NCBI GenBank assembly: GCA_036897095.1
Contig: JAYMSP010000103.1
Location: 18,877-82,876, forward strand
Direction of reading: 5' to 3'
Source: Plantago elongata
Lineage: Eukaryota; Streptophyta; Magnoliopsida; Lamiales; Plantaginaceae
DNA length: 64,000 bases
Of the stretch, positions 10,286 to 22,700 are shown one piece after another (position 1 is the stretch's first letter; every line of letters begins with the position of its first letter). The notes below the pieces were generated by a model. The model did not search any database, was not told the DNA's origin, and was given only the letters and a program-made list of their open reading frames with translations. Both the position numbers and the translations under genes were made by a program.

Positions 10286-11620
10286 TTGTGTATTTTCAAT
10301 TGATGGAACTTGGAGGGTGACTTTATAATAGGACAATTAATCAATTATACATTTGTAGTGTATGTAATTTAGCCAATGTGACCGAATTCAGAATTTCAGT
10401 AATGTCTAGTTTCCACCGGTAGCGATGATAAATCTTGTGTCCTAACATGGACCTCCATGGCATGCATGCCCCATAACAACCTGGCAACCTGCCATGTGTT
10501 CCAAGTACTATTTTCTTCTTTGATGATTTGTTTAGGATGGTATATCGGAAAATCTACTCGTACAATAATATTTTATTCATTTTATAAAAATTATTCACTT
10601 CTACTATTATTCGACATGTTATGTTGGAGTTATCTCCTTTTATTTATTTATCATTTTAGTTAAAATTATATTCCCTTTATTTCGAACTTAATTTTTCATA
10701 TTCTATTTTAATATGTATATCCCACACTACACTTCCTTTCAAGCAATAATTCTTCTACTGATACTTTAGTCGCGTTTCTCTTCAGACTTGTGTGTCAAAT
10801 AGATAATTGAATCCATGACATAAGAAATACACCTTCCGTCCCAGGTCAGTAGGCTAAATTTTGTTATATAGTTAAAATTGAATAATTGTCATGAGATGGA
10901 GGTAGTATATTTATTCAACCATTGCCTAAGTTATACTTTTCCGAGGATGAAAATTGTCTAGTTTATCAATTTCTTCTTCCTGACTTTGTTTGTGCAATTA
11001 TTTTTACAATTTCTACTCACTTTTATTTGATTCCCTTATACATAAGTTATTAGGATTTCTAGAATACATATACATATAGTATATTAACGAATTAAACATT
11101 TTTTTTAACATTCGTACCCCAGTTATCATAAAAATGCGAGACTCATTTTACTAAACACGAAACACATTTTTATATATTACAAAAGACCCTTTAATTGATA
11201 AAATATAGAATTATTCCTATTTTCAGAAAAAGAATTCAGTTTATCACATATTCGAACATATATAAACGTATATAAACTACAGTAGCACAACACAATAAAA
11301 ATCAATATCGTACAAAAATTAATCATATTGTGTCAATAATAAAAGATATAAAACTATTTTTATTATTTTGATATGATATTTGTAATTATTAATCAATTTG
11401 TATATTTATACTCATAAAGAACATATTTCCTATAGAAAACAGGGCTCGAACCTACGAACTGCAACAACAAAACGCGATATAAAATCGAAAAAATAGTTTT
11501 AAGAAATGCAAAAAAAAAGGTTAAAAATAACAAAAAAACGACCACAAAAGTCGTATCGTCGATGTTCTCGTCAGCTCCAAAGCTGGCAAGAACCATAACG
11601 GATTAGCTCCACCCAGATCT
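10286..11620. other. AT-rich intergenic stretch
   Basis: No gene is supported. The only structured element is a Stowaway-like MITE at 10828-10907. The rest is AT-rich with short chance ORFs. Confidence 0.4.
10828..10907. mobile_element. Stowaway-like MITE relic
   Basis: The block begins TACACCTTCCGTCCCA and ends TGAGATGGAGGTAGTA. It thus has diverged inverted ends of the CTCCSTCCGTCCC type flanked by TA, the signature of Tc1/mariner-derived Stowaway MITEs. It is only 80 bases long, so the interior is mostly lost. Confidence 0.5.
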
Positions 11621-11626
11621 TCAACC

Positions 11627-11990
11627 ATGTTTCGATCTGGAGCAAGTCTTGCTCCAGATCGGAGCTGCAGATCTGAGCAGCTGTAACTCCAATATTGGAG
11701 TTGTTGCAGCTCCGATCTGGAGCAAGACTTGCTCCATATCGGAGCTGTTGTAGTACAATGTTGGAGATGCAACAGCTCCGATATAGACCAAGTCTTGCTC
11801 CATATTGGAGCTGATGCAGCTCCAAGATCGGAATTGTTGCTGCTCCTGTCTGGAGCAAGACTTGCTCCAGATTTGAGCAGGAAGCCTGCTCCGATATACT
11901 TAGCGCCAGACCGGCTAAGCAGATCAGAGTAGCTCCGGTTAGCTACTCCTATCAGTTATGGGGATATCGGAGTTTCTCCGGTCAACGGAG
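11627..11990. repeat. Cluster of GGAGC/GCTCC palindromes in tandem
   Basis: Four units spaced about 66-80 bases each carry the core GGAGCAAG-N-CTTGCTCC, at 11634-11660, 11707-11747, 11773-11813 and 11840-11880. The first core is a perfect palindrome with 13-base arms (GATCTGGAGCAAG) around one T. The second is a 41-base palindrome with 20-base arms and one mismatch. Another perfect palindrome, AACTCCAATATTGGAGTT, lies at 11685-11702. Both strands show open frames with repeated LLQIGAATTPILEL-like peptides, a consequence of the repeats. Each core could form a hairpin in RNA or a cruciform in DNA. Origin unknown. Confidence 0.7.
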
Positions 11991-12571
11991 TTGCTCCGGT
12001 AATTCTTCGAATCTTCGTGTTCTTCGTCGAATATTTCGTGTTCTTCGTGTTTTTTTTTTAAAAAAATTCGATCTATTCGTTCGGATTTTAAAATTAATTC
12101 GAATAAACATTTTTGGATGTTTTTTGGGTAAAATTATAATTTTGTAAATTATTGAACTATTTTATAATTATAATAATATTGGTATTATTTATCATATGTT
12201 AAAATATTGTCCTGCATTTAGTAAAATTGGTCCTGCATTTAACATTCTTAAATATCATTTTTATACTCTATAGAGAGTATTTTTATACTTGTAGAGAGAG
12301 TATGGGTTAATAACTTTTATACTCTAGAGAGAGTATGGGTGGATAAAATGTGATGTCATCCTTCAAGACAACTTCAGTTTAGTTAAGTAAAGGTTAGATT
12401 TATTGACTTCAATATAGTTTAATTATATTTTATATTACAATTCAGTTCAGTTCAATTTGATTTATATCGATTCAGTTCAAATAATTATAATCGAAGAGCA
12501 CAAAATCCATACTCATTTCAAACTATAGCAGGATGTATGTTGATATACTTTTTCCTATGTGAAAGAGAAGG
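11991..12571. other. AT-rich stretch with short local repeats
   Basis: No gene is seen. The repeated words TTCGTGTTCTTCG (12010-12050) and ATACTC-TAGAGAGAGTATGGG (12262-12350, about three copies) are local duplications. The LINE target site follows directly. Confidence 0.4.
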
Positions 12572-12581
12572 CCTATGATAA
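12572..12581. repeat. LINE target-site duplication, left copy
   Basis: CCTATGATAA lies directly before the T-run that is the LINE poly-A tail. The identical 10-mer occurs at 17219-17228. Confidence 0.75.
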
Positions 12582-12719
12582 TTTTTTTTTTTTTTGGGAC
12601 GAAGAACTTGTCTTATTGATACCAAAAAACAACGTATGTACATTTAAGGGCCAATTATAAACATCCGAACCTAAAACTGGAAAAAAACTAGGAAACCAAA
12701 AACAGCACTAATAAATACT

Positions 12720-15701
12720 AATGCGCTAAGTCCTGGATAAAGGTGACTGCTCTACGGGACCAACTCCGGGTAGTCGTGATATGGATGATCGATCGGATGG
12801 ATTCTTGTACATAAAATGATCTATGTTCAAAAATCTTGTCATTACGAGCCGCCCACACATGATACGTTGTTTTCGCTAGCAAAGTGCGAAAAACGTCCGC
12901 TTTGCCGCTCCTATGACGGGCCAGGCACCCAAACCAATCTACTTGTCGCTGCCAATCCAAACCAGGCGGGAACGAGATACGCATCCAATCCAGCCCCCGC
13001 GGAGGATTGCAACCATTTCACTCCTATCACAAAAACAACAGGTACCATCAGTGGCAATGCCAAAGAACGTCAATCGATCATTGGTTGACAAACGTTTATG
13101 CAAATTCAACCACAAGATAAAGAGGGCCTTCAGACGTGCTTGGTTCTGGAGAACCAAGTCACACCAATCCACTCTAACTGCCTACCCCGAAGAAATCAGT
13201 ACATGTTGCGAGTAGAGGACCTAGGGGCCCCCAATTGATCCACCCATTCTTGCTGGTCATGAACAAGGTCTCTTATGCGTAAGATGGCTTTAAGAATAGT
13301 TGAGCTACACCGGGGAACCGACCATATATCCAAATCTTGGTTTTTTATATAATAACTGTGTATCCATCGAACCCGGCCAAAGTGAGTCGGCCATGGTTTG
13401 GATTTTCCACAATAGTTTAGCAATAAGCGCAGAGTTCCAGACCTGTAAATCAATGATATTCAATCCCCCCACAGCTCGTAGGAGAGCAAATCTGTTGCCA
13501 AGATACTAAGGCCTTGTGATAATTTCCATCCTTTCCACTCCAGAGAAAACTATGACATATGCGCTGAATATGCTCCAGGACTGCTTTTGGAATTGAAAAG
13601 ACCTGGAGCTAGTGCGTGATCCGGCCAAGAATGCGGTCAAGCAACGACTGGTACTGTTGAATCGTGAGATGACGATGGGAAAGTGGAATACCTAAGTAGC
13701 TCACTAGAAGGGCCCCTGCCACGAACCCAGTAGCAGCTAGCAACCTCTGCTGATCCGAGAGGGGAAGCCGAAAAAGACTTTTGTCTTGGCAAGGTTCGCG
13801 CGAAGGCCACTAGCATCCGAGAAGTGGTTAAGTTGTTGTATGAGTAATTGGACCGATCTCTCATCTCCTCGCATAAACAACATGAGGTCATCCGCGAAAC
13901 AAAGACTTGTAATGTTGAGCTTTTCACACTTAGGGTGGAAATTAAAATCAAGTATGAATCGTAACCTCTGTAGGCATCGGTGTAAATACTCCATAACAAG
14001 CACAAACAGTAGAGGAGAAAGTGGATCGCCATGTCCCAAGCCTCTACATGCTTTGAGTATCTTCGAAGGAACCCCATTAATCATATACATGTACGAGACC
14101 ATCGTGACACAACACATCACCCACCGTACATACATTGTCGGCAGCCTCAACTCATGTAGTATACATTCGAGAGCCGACCAATCAACGGTGTCATATGCCT
14201 TGTGTAAGTCCATCCGTACCATACATCGAGGAGAGATACCCTTCTGATTGTATCATTTAATAACTCCTGAGTAAGAAGAATATTATCTTGAATGACTCGA
14301 CCAAGTACGAAGGCAGATTAGTTGTCACCAACAATACTGTTAATAACCTTACCCAAACGAGAGGTGAGAATCTTTGATATGATCTTGTAAATAGTTGTGC
14401 AGCATGCTATTAGTCCCATATCGCAAACACGTTTAGCTTATGGTGATTTTGGAATCAGAGTAACCAACGTACAGTTCAGGGTCGGATATAGAGTCGAAGT
14501 GGCAAAAAAATCTTCTACAGCCGAGTAAACATCATGTCGAATATGTTTCCAAGCTTGCTTTAAAAAATAGGCATTAAGACCATCTATCCCAGGAGCTTTA
14601 AGGTCGCTAATATCCTTAAATGCTAGATCAATCTCCAGGTAAGTAACCGGTTGGACAGGAAACAACCCATCATCCTGACTCAATCGGGCCCTGCTCGGAG
14701 AATACTCACATTGATGCACACTCTACTTATGGAAGCCGTCCCCACAAGCTGGGAGTAAAAGGAGACGACTTTCTGCTCAATCTCCACATCCCTCTGGAGA
14801 AGTCAGCCATCCTCTGTTTCCACACGATGAATGCCAACCTTGCAATTTCCCTCACGTACCTGCGCATGAAAAATGCGGTGTTTCCATCTCCAAGTTTAAT
14901 CCAATCCATCTTTGATTTATATCGCATCACTTGCTCGTCGAGATCCAACCAATTCTCTAGTTCCATAGTAGCATCCTGAATCTGATGAATGATAGAGGGA
15001 TTGAAACGATCAGCACGAAAGTCCATTTGCAACCGGTGGAGGCAAGTGCTTCCAACTCCACAAGCAGATTGGCGGATTGTCTTGGAACCAAGTTGCGTTG
15101 CCAATGGCTCGATCGATACGGGAATAGATGGTGCCTTGCTCATGTTTATTTGACCAAGTAAAATGATCCCCCAGCATAGTTAACTCAAATAAACCCACGT
15201 CATCAAGCATCCCACTAAAATCTTTGTACTCATGTTCGGTGACCGGGTTCCCACCAATACGACCACAACTCCTCATCACATTATTGAAGTCCCCAATACA
15301 CAATCATTGTTCCTGTATGCTAGTCGCAATGGTTCTTAAGTCCTGCCAAAGCTAAAGCTGATGATGTAGTAAATTGTGAGCATATATAAATGTAACAAGC
15401 CCTCTATCAATCCCACCCGAGTCAAACCACCGGCAGTGCACATACTGATCTGTACAGCTGATAAAATTAACTTTAACACGAGAGGGGTCACAGGCTATCC
15501 AAATACGTCCCAACACATGCGAGGCATAATAGTCCAAGAAGTTCCACCTATTGCCCAAACGTCTCTGAATTTCTCCTTGTATCCTGCTTTCACTCTAGTT
15601 TCTAAAAGACCTGCTATACTTACATTCCAATCCAGGAGACGGGAGCCAATCTCCTTGTGTTTAGCAATCTTGTTCAGCCCCCTTACATTCCAGACAATCA
15701 T
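12720..15701 (-). pseudogene. LINE ORF2: endonuclease and reverse transcriptase (broken)
   Basis: It begins with MIVWNVRGLNKIAKHKEIG, the usual start of plant LINE ORF2. Endonuclease motifs include CIGDFNNVMRSCGRIGG and FTWSNKHEQG...SRIDRAIGN (15303-15120). Reverse transcriptase follows: FKDISDLKAPGIDGLNAYF (near 14610), MDLHKAYDTVDW (14220), GDPLSPLLF and the catalytic SLCFADDLMLF (13910-13880). After that come LRANLAKTKVFF and a Trp/Cys-rich C-terminal region (13453-12720) like the zinc-binding domain of plant LINEs. The frame is broken many times, for example near 15300, 14720, 14420 and 13640. The start overlaps the ORF1 stop in ATGA. Confidence 0.8.
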
Positions 15702-17175
15702 CTAGCGCGGTTATGGCCCTTGCTAGAACCCGAACCAGCTTTTAAGGCAAAAAAACCATTCTGAGAAAGTATATTAGGCGCATCCTCACTCTCATCCAAA
15801 TTGCGTTCCCTCTGTCGACTAGGGGATGGTCTACGACGATATGGGATTGTTTTCCAGTTTGAGGTCCCCTCTCCAGCCTCTCTATGAGCCATCGATTTCG
15901 GAGCAGTACCAGTATCTGGCTTGGAGACAATAATACCATTCGGGGTATGATCTGTAGCCGGGTTCAGAACTATAGTCGGGGTCAGTTGTCAACCCGTCGG
16001 CATCCAAACCCGACCCCCACCTACATTCCTTTCAGCCGCCTGTCGAACTCCATGCTGTCTCGGTGGTCTCTTTCCATCACACGAGTGCCCCACTTTTTGA
16101 CACTTCTGGCAAAGTATAGGCACCTACTCATACTCAACGACCGGCTTGATCAGATTGCCTTGTCGATCTTTAATTATTATCGATTTCCTAAGCTCCTGAG
16201 TGATGTCAACTTCAATTAAAACCCGAGCACTGGAGATCCTAAGTTTCTTTGCAGTACACTCATCAATATATTTCGATTCGCCTATTACACTAGCAATTGT
16301 TCCCAGGCTCTTGGCTCCCCAGAGATATAGTGGTAGTTGGGGAAATTTTACCCAGATTTGTGCAATTCAAAACATATCCTCCTTAAGCTCAAAGTTCCTC
16401 GTCCAAGGGCGAAGAATCATAGGGCGTCCAAATATGTAGTAAGGTCCTCCAAGGTCCACAAAATCCTTGTCCTCCTTTATTCGGAAACGGATAATAAAGT
16501 AGCCATCCTCATTATAGTAAAGCTCAGGTAGGGTAATGGAGCTCCAAAATTTCAACATAAAATTCTTGACAATATTCATAGATAAGGAGTTGTTTGCGAC
16601 GTACATAATCAGAGAATTTTCCCAGAATTCCAGCTCCTCTTTGATATCCTCATCTTCAATCTCCACAATCACCTTGCCATTAGTCACATGTAGGGGACAA
16701 TAATTGACTTCCATACCATGCTCCAGAGCCCTGTTACCACGGATAATATCCACCCATGATGCCGACTGGATGGGTGGAGGGGCGTCCTGGACAATCTCCT
16801 CCGGAATTGCGTCCTGCAAAACATTCCCATGTTCATCCGTGATGGGAGGTGGATCCATCGATGGATCTTTATTCTCAGTCTGGTTATCAATATTCAGAGC
16901 AGGGCGATCGGAATCAGAGCCAGCCAACGAGTTCTCTTCCTCACCTGAAATTTGTTCGTCGTCGTCAGTGCCGAAACCCTTTTCCGTATCGCTAATGTCG
17001 GAGACGGTTTCCTATCCAATTGGAGATTGGTCGGCAGATTCATCGAATTACCCGGTTCATCCACAGCAGCCGAGGGGTTCGTAGAAGAGAAGGGGACGGT
17101 GGTTGTCGGGTATTTGTGTGGCCTACCCACCGGCCTCTTGGCTGTAGATTCAGTCGGCATCTTCTTCTTCCTCAT
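15698..17175 (-). pseudogene. LINE ORF1: DUF4283-type RNA-binding protein (broken)
   Basis: The ATG at 17175 opens MRKKKMPTESTAKRPVGRPH, with an AT-hook-like RPVGRPH. A frameshift around 16950-17000 moves reading to the frame of SGEEENSLAGSDSDRPAL. The DUF4283-like core runs about 16800-16370 (VIVEIEDEDIKEELEFWENS, YFIIRFRIKEDKDFVDLGG, GRPMILRPW). A zinc-knuckle remnant CQKCQKVGHSC lies near 16110-16080. An in-frame TGA near 15988 cuts the C-terminal tail, which otherwise continues to a TGA at 15698-15700. In plant LINEs this protein binds element RNA. Confidence 0.7.
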
Positions 17176-17218
17176 AGCTAGGATAAGTACAATATATACA
17201 AATTTGCAACTTTTTCGA

Positions 17219-17228
17219 CCTATGATAA
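17219..17228. repeat. LINE target-site duplication, right copy
   Basis: CCTATGATAA follows the LINE 5' end at 17218 and is identical to the left copy, showing an essentially complete insertion. Confidence 0.75.
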
Positions 17229-18694
17229 ATTTACATACAAAGGAGGATAGGTTTTGTAAATCGGGTATCCATCTCCTTAGTTTGTCAAACTCATACTTTA
17301 CTCGTCAATTCTTGAAATTTTATTACTCAACCCCCAACTAATTTATTTAAATACCATTTCTATAATACTCTAATTTGATTTTTCCTATACTGGCCAAATC
17401 TCTAATGCATCTACTACTCATAAACTATGTGAAGTCCGTATAAGATTAAATATGAATACCACATCATTCGTGAGTAGTAGGTACACTGGAGTGCGAGACC
17501 GACATAGTATAAACCCTTTAATTTTATTACGGAGTACACCACTAAATATAAGTCTGATGTCAGATCATAAATTATATTCTTGTTACTCTTGGGGCCTTAT
17601 CACAAATTACATTGTTTAAAATCTTAGCTAAATAACATAAAAATAACTAAATGTATGGATTTTTTCCGCTCTCAACAGTAAGATGCATGAAACCAACACA
17701 AAACTGATCAATACACTTGGAACCTCCTTGCATGATTGATTTCCTACCCTACATCGAAAATGAATAGAATTTGACACTTTTTAAGTTATAATTTTGTTTT
17801 TCCTTGAAAGCTTTTGAAGCAAATCCTTGCCATTTTTAGTTTTACCAACGAATTGAAAATGCTCCGTCTTGCTATATGAAATGCTGCAAATGGAAAGTGA
17901 AGTGCATGACATTTATTCGGTGTAAAGTTGTATGCATCATCAAATGGTATAAGTGATAAATGTGTAGTGTCAATTTCCAGCTAGAATTAAGATTCAGATG
18001 CAAAAATTGAAGGGAAGTAGAATTTTGTTGCATAGCTTCTGGACCATTCAATTGCTCAATTTGGAATTTTCTTTTCTGGATTCTATTTGTTTGGCCATGA
18101 CATGTAATCTAGACTAGCCCTAAAAAGTTAAACCCCACCCCACAGGGCAAGTAATTTCTAATATTGGGAAAGAAAATGTAATTATATGGCTAGGTTACTA
18201 ATTTAAGGTAAATAGATTGTTAGTTTATTATGAACTAGGTATATTATTTCGTGCACGTCAATAATATAATGTCATTTTAATTAAAAAAATTATCTTTTCA
18301 TTTATTTCAAAGAACTGTAACAATTTCATTTATGCGTTCACGTTTTAATAACTTAATATAATATGCAATTTCTGGTGTATACTTATGGTTAATAGTCAAA
18401 AACAAAATAAGAATATTTCTAACACTTTCACGGTTTGATTATTTTCGAAATAAGAAAGTTTTGTGGTATATCCTCTGGTATATGAAAATTTGTGGGAAGA
18501 TTTGTTGTGAGTTGAAATAGATATGTCAGTTTTTTGAATTGATTTCAAGATGATACCGTCATGAGCTTTACACTCGTATTTCTTCTATTCCACAAAAAAA
18601 TCCATTTTCTTCATTTTCAACGTTACATTTAAAATTTTCAATTTCATTTTATAGAATTTCACTATCTCAATTATTATAATTTAATTACTATCTT
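17229..18694. other. Gene-free AT-rich stretch
   Basis: No ORF of interest, RNA gene or repeat border was recognised on either strand. Confidence 0.4.
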
Positions 18695-19619
18695 TAAGGC
18701 TGCTCATTTCATTCTGATCCACAAATCCGATTCGTTTATCCGCTAAAATGGACCGGATCGATCCGATCCATTAAAAACGGATCGGATCGCGGATCGGATT
18801 TTTCTACATCCGTTTTGAACGGATAAAATGGATAAATTCACAGATATCCACGAATATCCGTTTTAGTAGGTTATTAAAAATATCAATATTAATTAGACTA
18901 TGTATCTGTCAACCCCATTCACATTTTCCATCTAACATTCTGCCGATCTCTCCAATCTTCTCACTTAACTTTCGTTTTCTTCTTCTTCTCATTGTCCTTT
19001 GCTTTCTTCTTTTCACTTGTACGTTTTCTGATCTCACCTAATTCTTCCTCTCATCCATTCTTTTTATCTCCAACTCAATCGATTTAACAGCTTATCAGAA
19101 GTCACTCGTCAACAAAACAACACAGACTGCCGTGAACTGAAGAGTGAAGCCCCCGCCGCCGTGAACGACTGGACTGAAAGAGAGCAGGGCGGAACTCGAA
19201 ATTCGAGTAAGCAGAAGTCGATTAGAGCAGAGTGTAAGCCGATTGGAAAGAAAAAGTCCTCTTCATTGCCCGACTGTCTTCTTCTTCTCCTCTCCTTTCG
19301 CCCATTCGCCCGCCCAACGTCTTCTTCTCCTCTCCATTCGTCCGCATGCCGTCTTCTTCAACATTGGTAAGTCGTAACTCATTCGAATTCAATATTTGCT
19401 CATCGATTGATTTGATTTTTCTCTTCAACATTGATTTTTTTTCAAATTTATTTATTGGATACGGATATCCGCTGGATTTATCCAATATCTGGCGGATTTA
19501 TCCGTATCCAATCTGGTCGGAATGGATTGGATAATGGATGGCCATTTTCTCCATCCGTTTGACCGGATATCCGGTCAAACGGATGCGGATTATCCGTATT
19601 CGTTCGTTGTGCAGCCCTA
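18695..19619. mobile_element. hAT-like non-autonomous element with GGAT-rich foldback ends
   Basis: The left end TAAGGCTGCTCA and the inverted right end TAGGGCTGCACA match at 10 of 12 positions. The outside 8-mers (actatctt / actgtttt) agree at 6 of 8, as expected of an old hAT target duplication. Subterminal zones (18720-18870, 19450-19610) are dense in CGGAT/ATCCG words in both orientations and would fold on themselves. The middle (18940-19390) is a CT-rich unrelated segment with no coding signal. No transposase is present. Confidence 0.5.
19552..19585. repeat. Perfect 34-base palindrome
   Basis: CATCCGTTTGACCGGAT is followed immediately by its exact reverse complement, with no spacer. It lies in the subterminal region of the foldback element. 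Confidence 0.85.
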
Positions 19620-19723
19620 ACTGTTTTGCATACTTTATCAATTTTATTTTTTATTTTTTATTACATATTTAATGATTTATCTATATTAATTAGTTGGGCT
19701 TTTCTACAGTCAGGCAGTACTTC

Positions 19724-22700
19724 CACTACTAGAATTTGGTGTTTTTAGTATCAAAATTAATCCACACCATAGACTAAAAGTTTCACACAGAAAATTTAGT
19801 GCCAAAACATAAATACTAATGTTTCACACCAAAACCCAAAACCCTTTGACACTAAAATATTTTTAGTGTCAATGCAAGATCGGACTAATATTTGATACTA
19901 ATGTAAAACACTAGTGTCAAACGAATCACACTAATGTCATTCTAACAATTAATATTTTATAGCTTGAGAACCGAGATTCACTCAATTTCTAAGTTTATTT
20001 TTATTTACAGATTTTCATATTTATTAAATAGAATAGTATTTTTTAATTTTGTTCTATATTCCAGAAGATTTACATTATTTAATGAAACAATTATATTTTT
20101 AATTTTGTTCTATTGTACATGATAAATTAGCATCTCCATCTCCTTGGTCTGCAAACAAAAACCAAACAGAGAAAAAAATAGTTAACTGAAGAGCGGAAAT
20201 AAATATGTGTGAAAGAAATAAATCTATTGAAAACGGAATTCATTCTCAAACGAAAAGGAGTCCGCGTGAAATCAATCAGTTGAATAATAAGTATTTAGTG
20301 GAATCCTTACTCTGGTGTTTCCGAGCACAAATGATGAAGACGATTTAAGAATAATTGTGACAATAAACACAAAAATAAAGATTAGAACTCACCAGAAAGA
20401 AAATGGAAACGGTGCAGGAATGTGTCGGAGAAGAGTGCTTTGGCCGTGTTTACCAGCGGAAATGGTGGCGGTGGAAGAAGATTAGGCTATCTCCCATGGA
20501 GACGTCGCGCGCTCCATCGGTTGCATAACGACGTTCGTCGTTACATACCGCGCCATGCAATGGCGCAACGTGGTAGCTTGGCAGCAGCCAGCTTAGCGGC
20601 TGGCTGTCAAGTTTAAGCTGCTGCCAAGTGTACACCCTGGTTTTCTATTTTTTTTAAAAATTTTATATTTTGTCCACTTTGAAACGCGAATAAATTGAAA
20701 AATATAAATGTAAAAAACATATAAAAATTACCAACGAATTCGTCTCTTCGAGATCTACGAACAGAGACCACTCTCGACTATTTTAGAATTATTCAATCTC
20801 GAACTCATTTTCTCTCACAATTAAACTTAAAATTGTAAAACAACTTCTAAAAACACAATTGTATTAATTTCGACTTCTAAATACTATTATAATATATTAA
20901 ATATGTTTTCAGTAAAATAAAAAAATATTTTTTTGAATTTTTAACCTTAATAAATTATAACAACTTAAAAAATACAATTTTATTCATTTCAACATCTTAA
21001 TACTCTTATAATATAAATAATATATAAATAAAAATAAAAAATATGTTAACGTGACGACGACGCGTTAACATTGGAAAAGAAAATTGCACGACGACGCGTC
21101 GTCGCGCACCATTGTGGATGGCCTTAAGGAGGAGTGTTGGACGGCAATAGTGATTTGTGTGATGTAATGAAAGTGAAATGATTTTTACTTTTTATAGCTA
21201 GGGTTAGAAGGCTTCGACTAAAATGAATTAATAAAGATGAACTAATAATTGGCTTAATTGATAATAAAATTATTTTTCTAAGAACAAATTTTCTTTTCAA
21301 GTAGTAATATTTTCATTGAGGCACAAGATTCTCGCTTTGACCATCTTCAAATTTAATAATGAAATAAATCATAAATCATAAATCACAAATACAAAATTTT
21401 TAATTAAATTATATAGTTCCTAAAAAATAAAAAAGTTTCATCGTATAATAAAACTAAACATTTAAATGTGTTGTTTATAATTTTATAAGTTGTTATTATT
21501 GTCATTAAAATAACTATAGACGCTCTACATATAACACCCTTTTAAGATAATCATTAAGGGGTCGATTGACATACGACTTAAATACCCCGATTTAAATGCC
21601 TGAATAGTAATCGGAATTGTAGTGGGATTGTTAAAATTGTGTTTGGTATAGAATTGTAATTGGATAGGGTATTATAAGTTTGTTATATAGGTAGAGAAAA
21701 ATGTTGCTACTGTAGAGCAATTTCAATCTTCGACATTTAAATGCCATAACAAACATAAAATCCCCAAGTAGCATCTAAATGTGCATTTGGATGCTACTCC
21801 AATCAGCCCCTAATTGTACGTTTACGTCTTGAAAAAATATTTTTCAAGTATATGACGGAATGAGATGCATTCAATTTATATACTACACAATGATTATGTA
21901 TATTTTGTAGATTTCACAGTGGCTATTTGTCCAGATGTTATACACCGGTCATTTTTTTACACTGATTTGGTGATTTATTACACGTGTCCGGAGTATTTCA
22001 CACGTCGAAAGTGTCTTAAGCGTCGAAAGTATCTCAAGTGCTTGACACATGCCATATCGTGATCAATCTAAAAAATTATTTTCAAAGAAAAATCCAAAAA
22101 AGAAAAAGAAATTCAAAAAAATACAAAGTCATTGTGTAGAGCGCGTGAGATACTACATGCGCGTGTAGTAAACCACCAAATCAAAGCAATAAAATGATCG
22201 GTGTATATCTTCTAACAAGTAGCTACTGTAAGGTATAAAAATAATACATAGTTATTATGCAGTATATAAAATTAATGTGTCTCATTTTACATTTTAAAAA
22301 CATTTCCCTCTAGGTCCCTCATATTTGAAATATTATGTTGAAGGACTAAAAATGACTTATGAAATACTATAATTATTAAGGATAAAAATCAACTCCCATC
22401 ATCAACATCACATATTATCCTTTTATTTTTTAAATTGTTATACAATTTCATGTATCTTTTTATTATATATACAATTAGGATAATTAATTAAGGTATCAAG
22501 TACCCTTGAGTTTCTCCTCTTGAATTAACCAAAGAAAGGAGAAGGTTTAGAAAGACTAAAATCTTAAGGTAAGTTTATTAGAATTTAAGTGTTTTGGGAT
22601 TTTGTTTGTAATTGATAGAAAATCTTGTGTCAAATGTATAATAGATTAAAAATTACATTTGAAATAAATGGTTTAATATGAATGGAATATTTGACCTTTT

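Larger units (their letters stand above)
12582..17218 (-). mobile_element. Full-length L1-type LINE, inactive
   Basis: The element starts at 17218 on the minus strand, carries ORF1 (17175-15698) and ORF2 (15701 to about 12720), and ends in a 14-base poly-A tail (T-run 12582-12595). Both sides carry the 10-bp duplication CCTATGATAA, which fixes the borders and gives a length of 4637 bases. ORF2 has endonuclease, reverse transcriptase with FADD, and a C-terminal zinc-finger-like region. Frameshifts and stops in both ORFs mean it cannot move by itself. Mobilisation in life is by target-primed reverse transcription. Confidence 0.85.

Noticed and set aside
11393-11932. ORFs on both strands over the palindrome cluster
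   Set aside because: Open frames arise from the repeated GGAGC/GCTCC units; there is no start context, domain or codon signal.
13786-17341. Plus-strand ORFs across the LINE
   Set aside because: They are shadows of the minus-strand ORF1/ORF2, whose domains are clearly recognisable.
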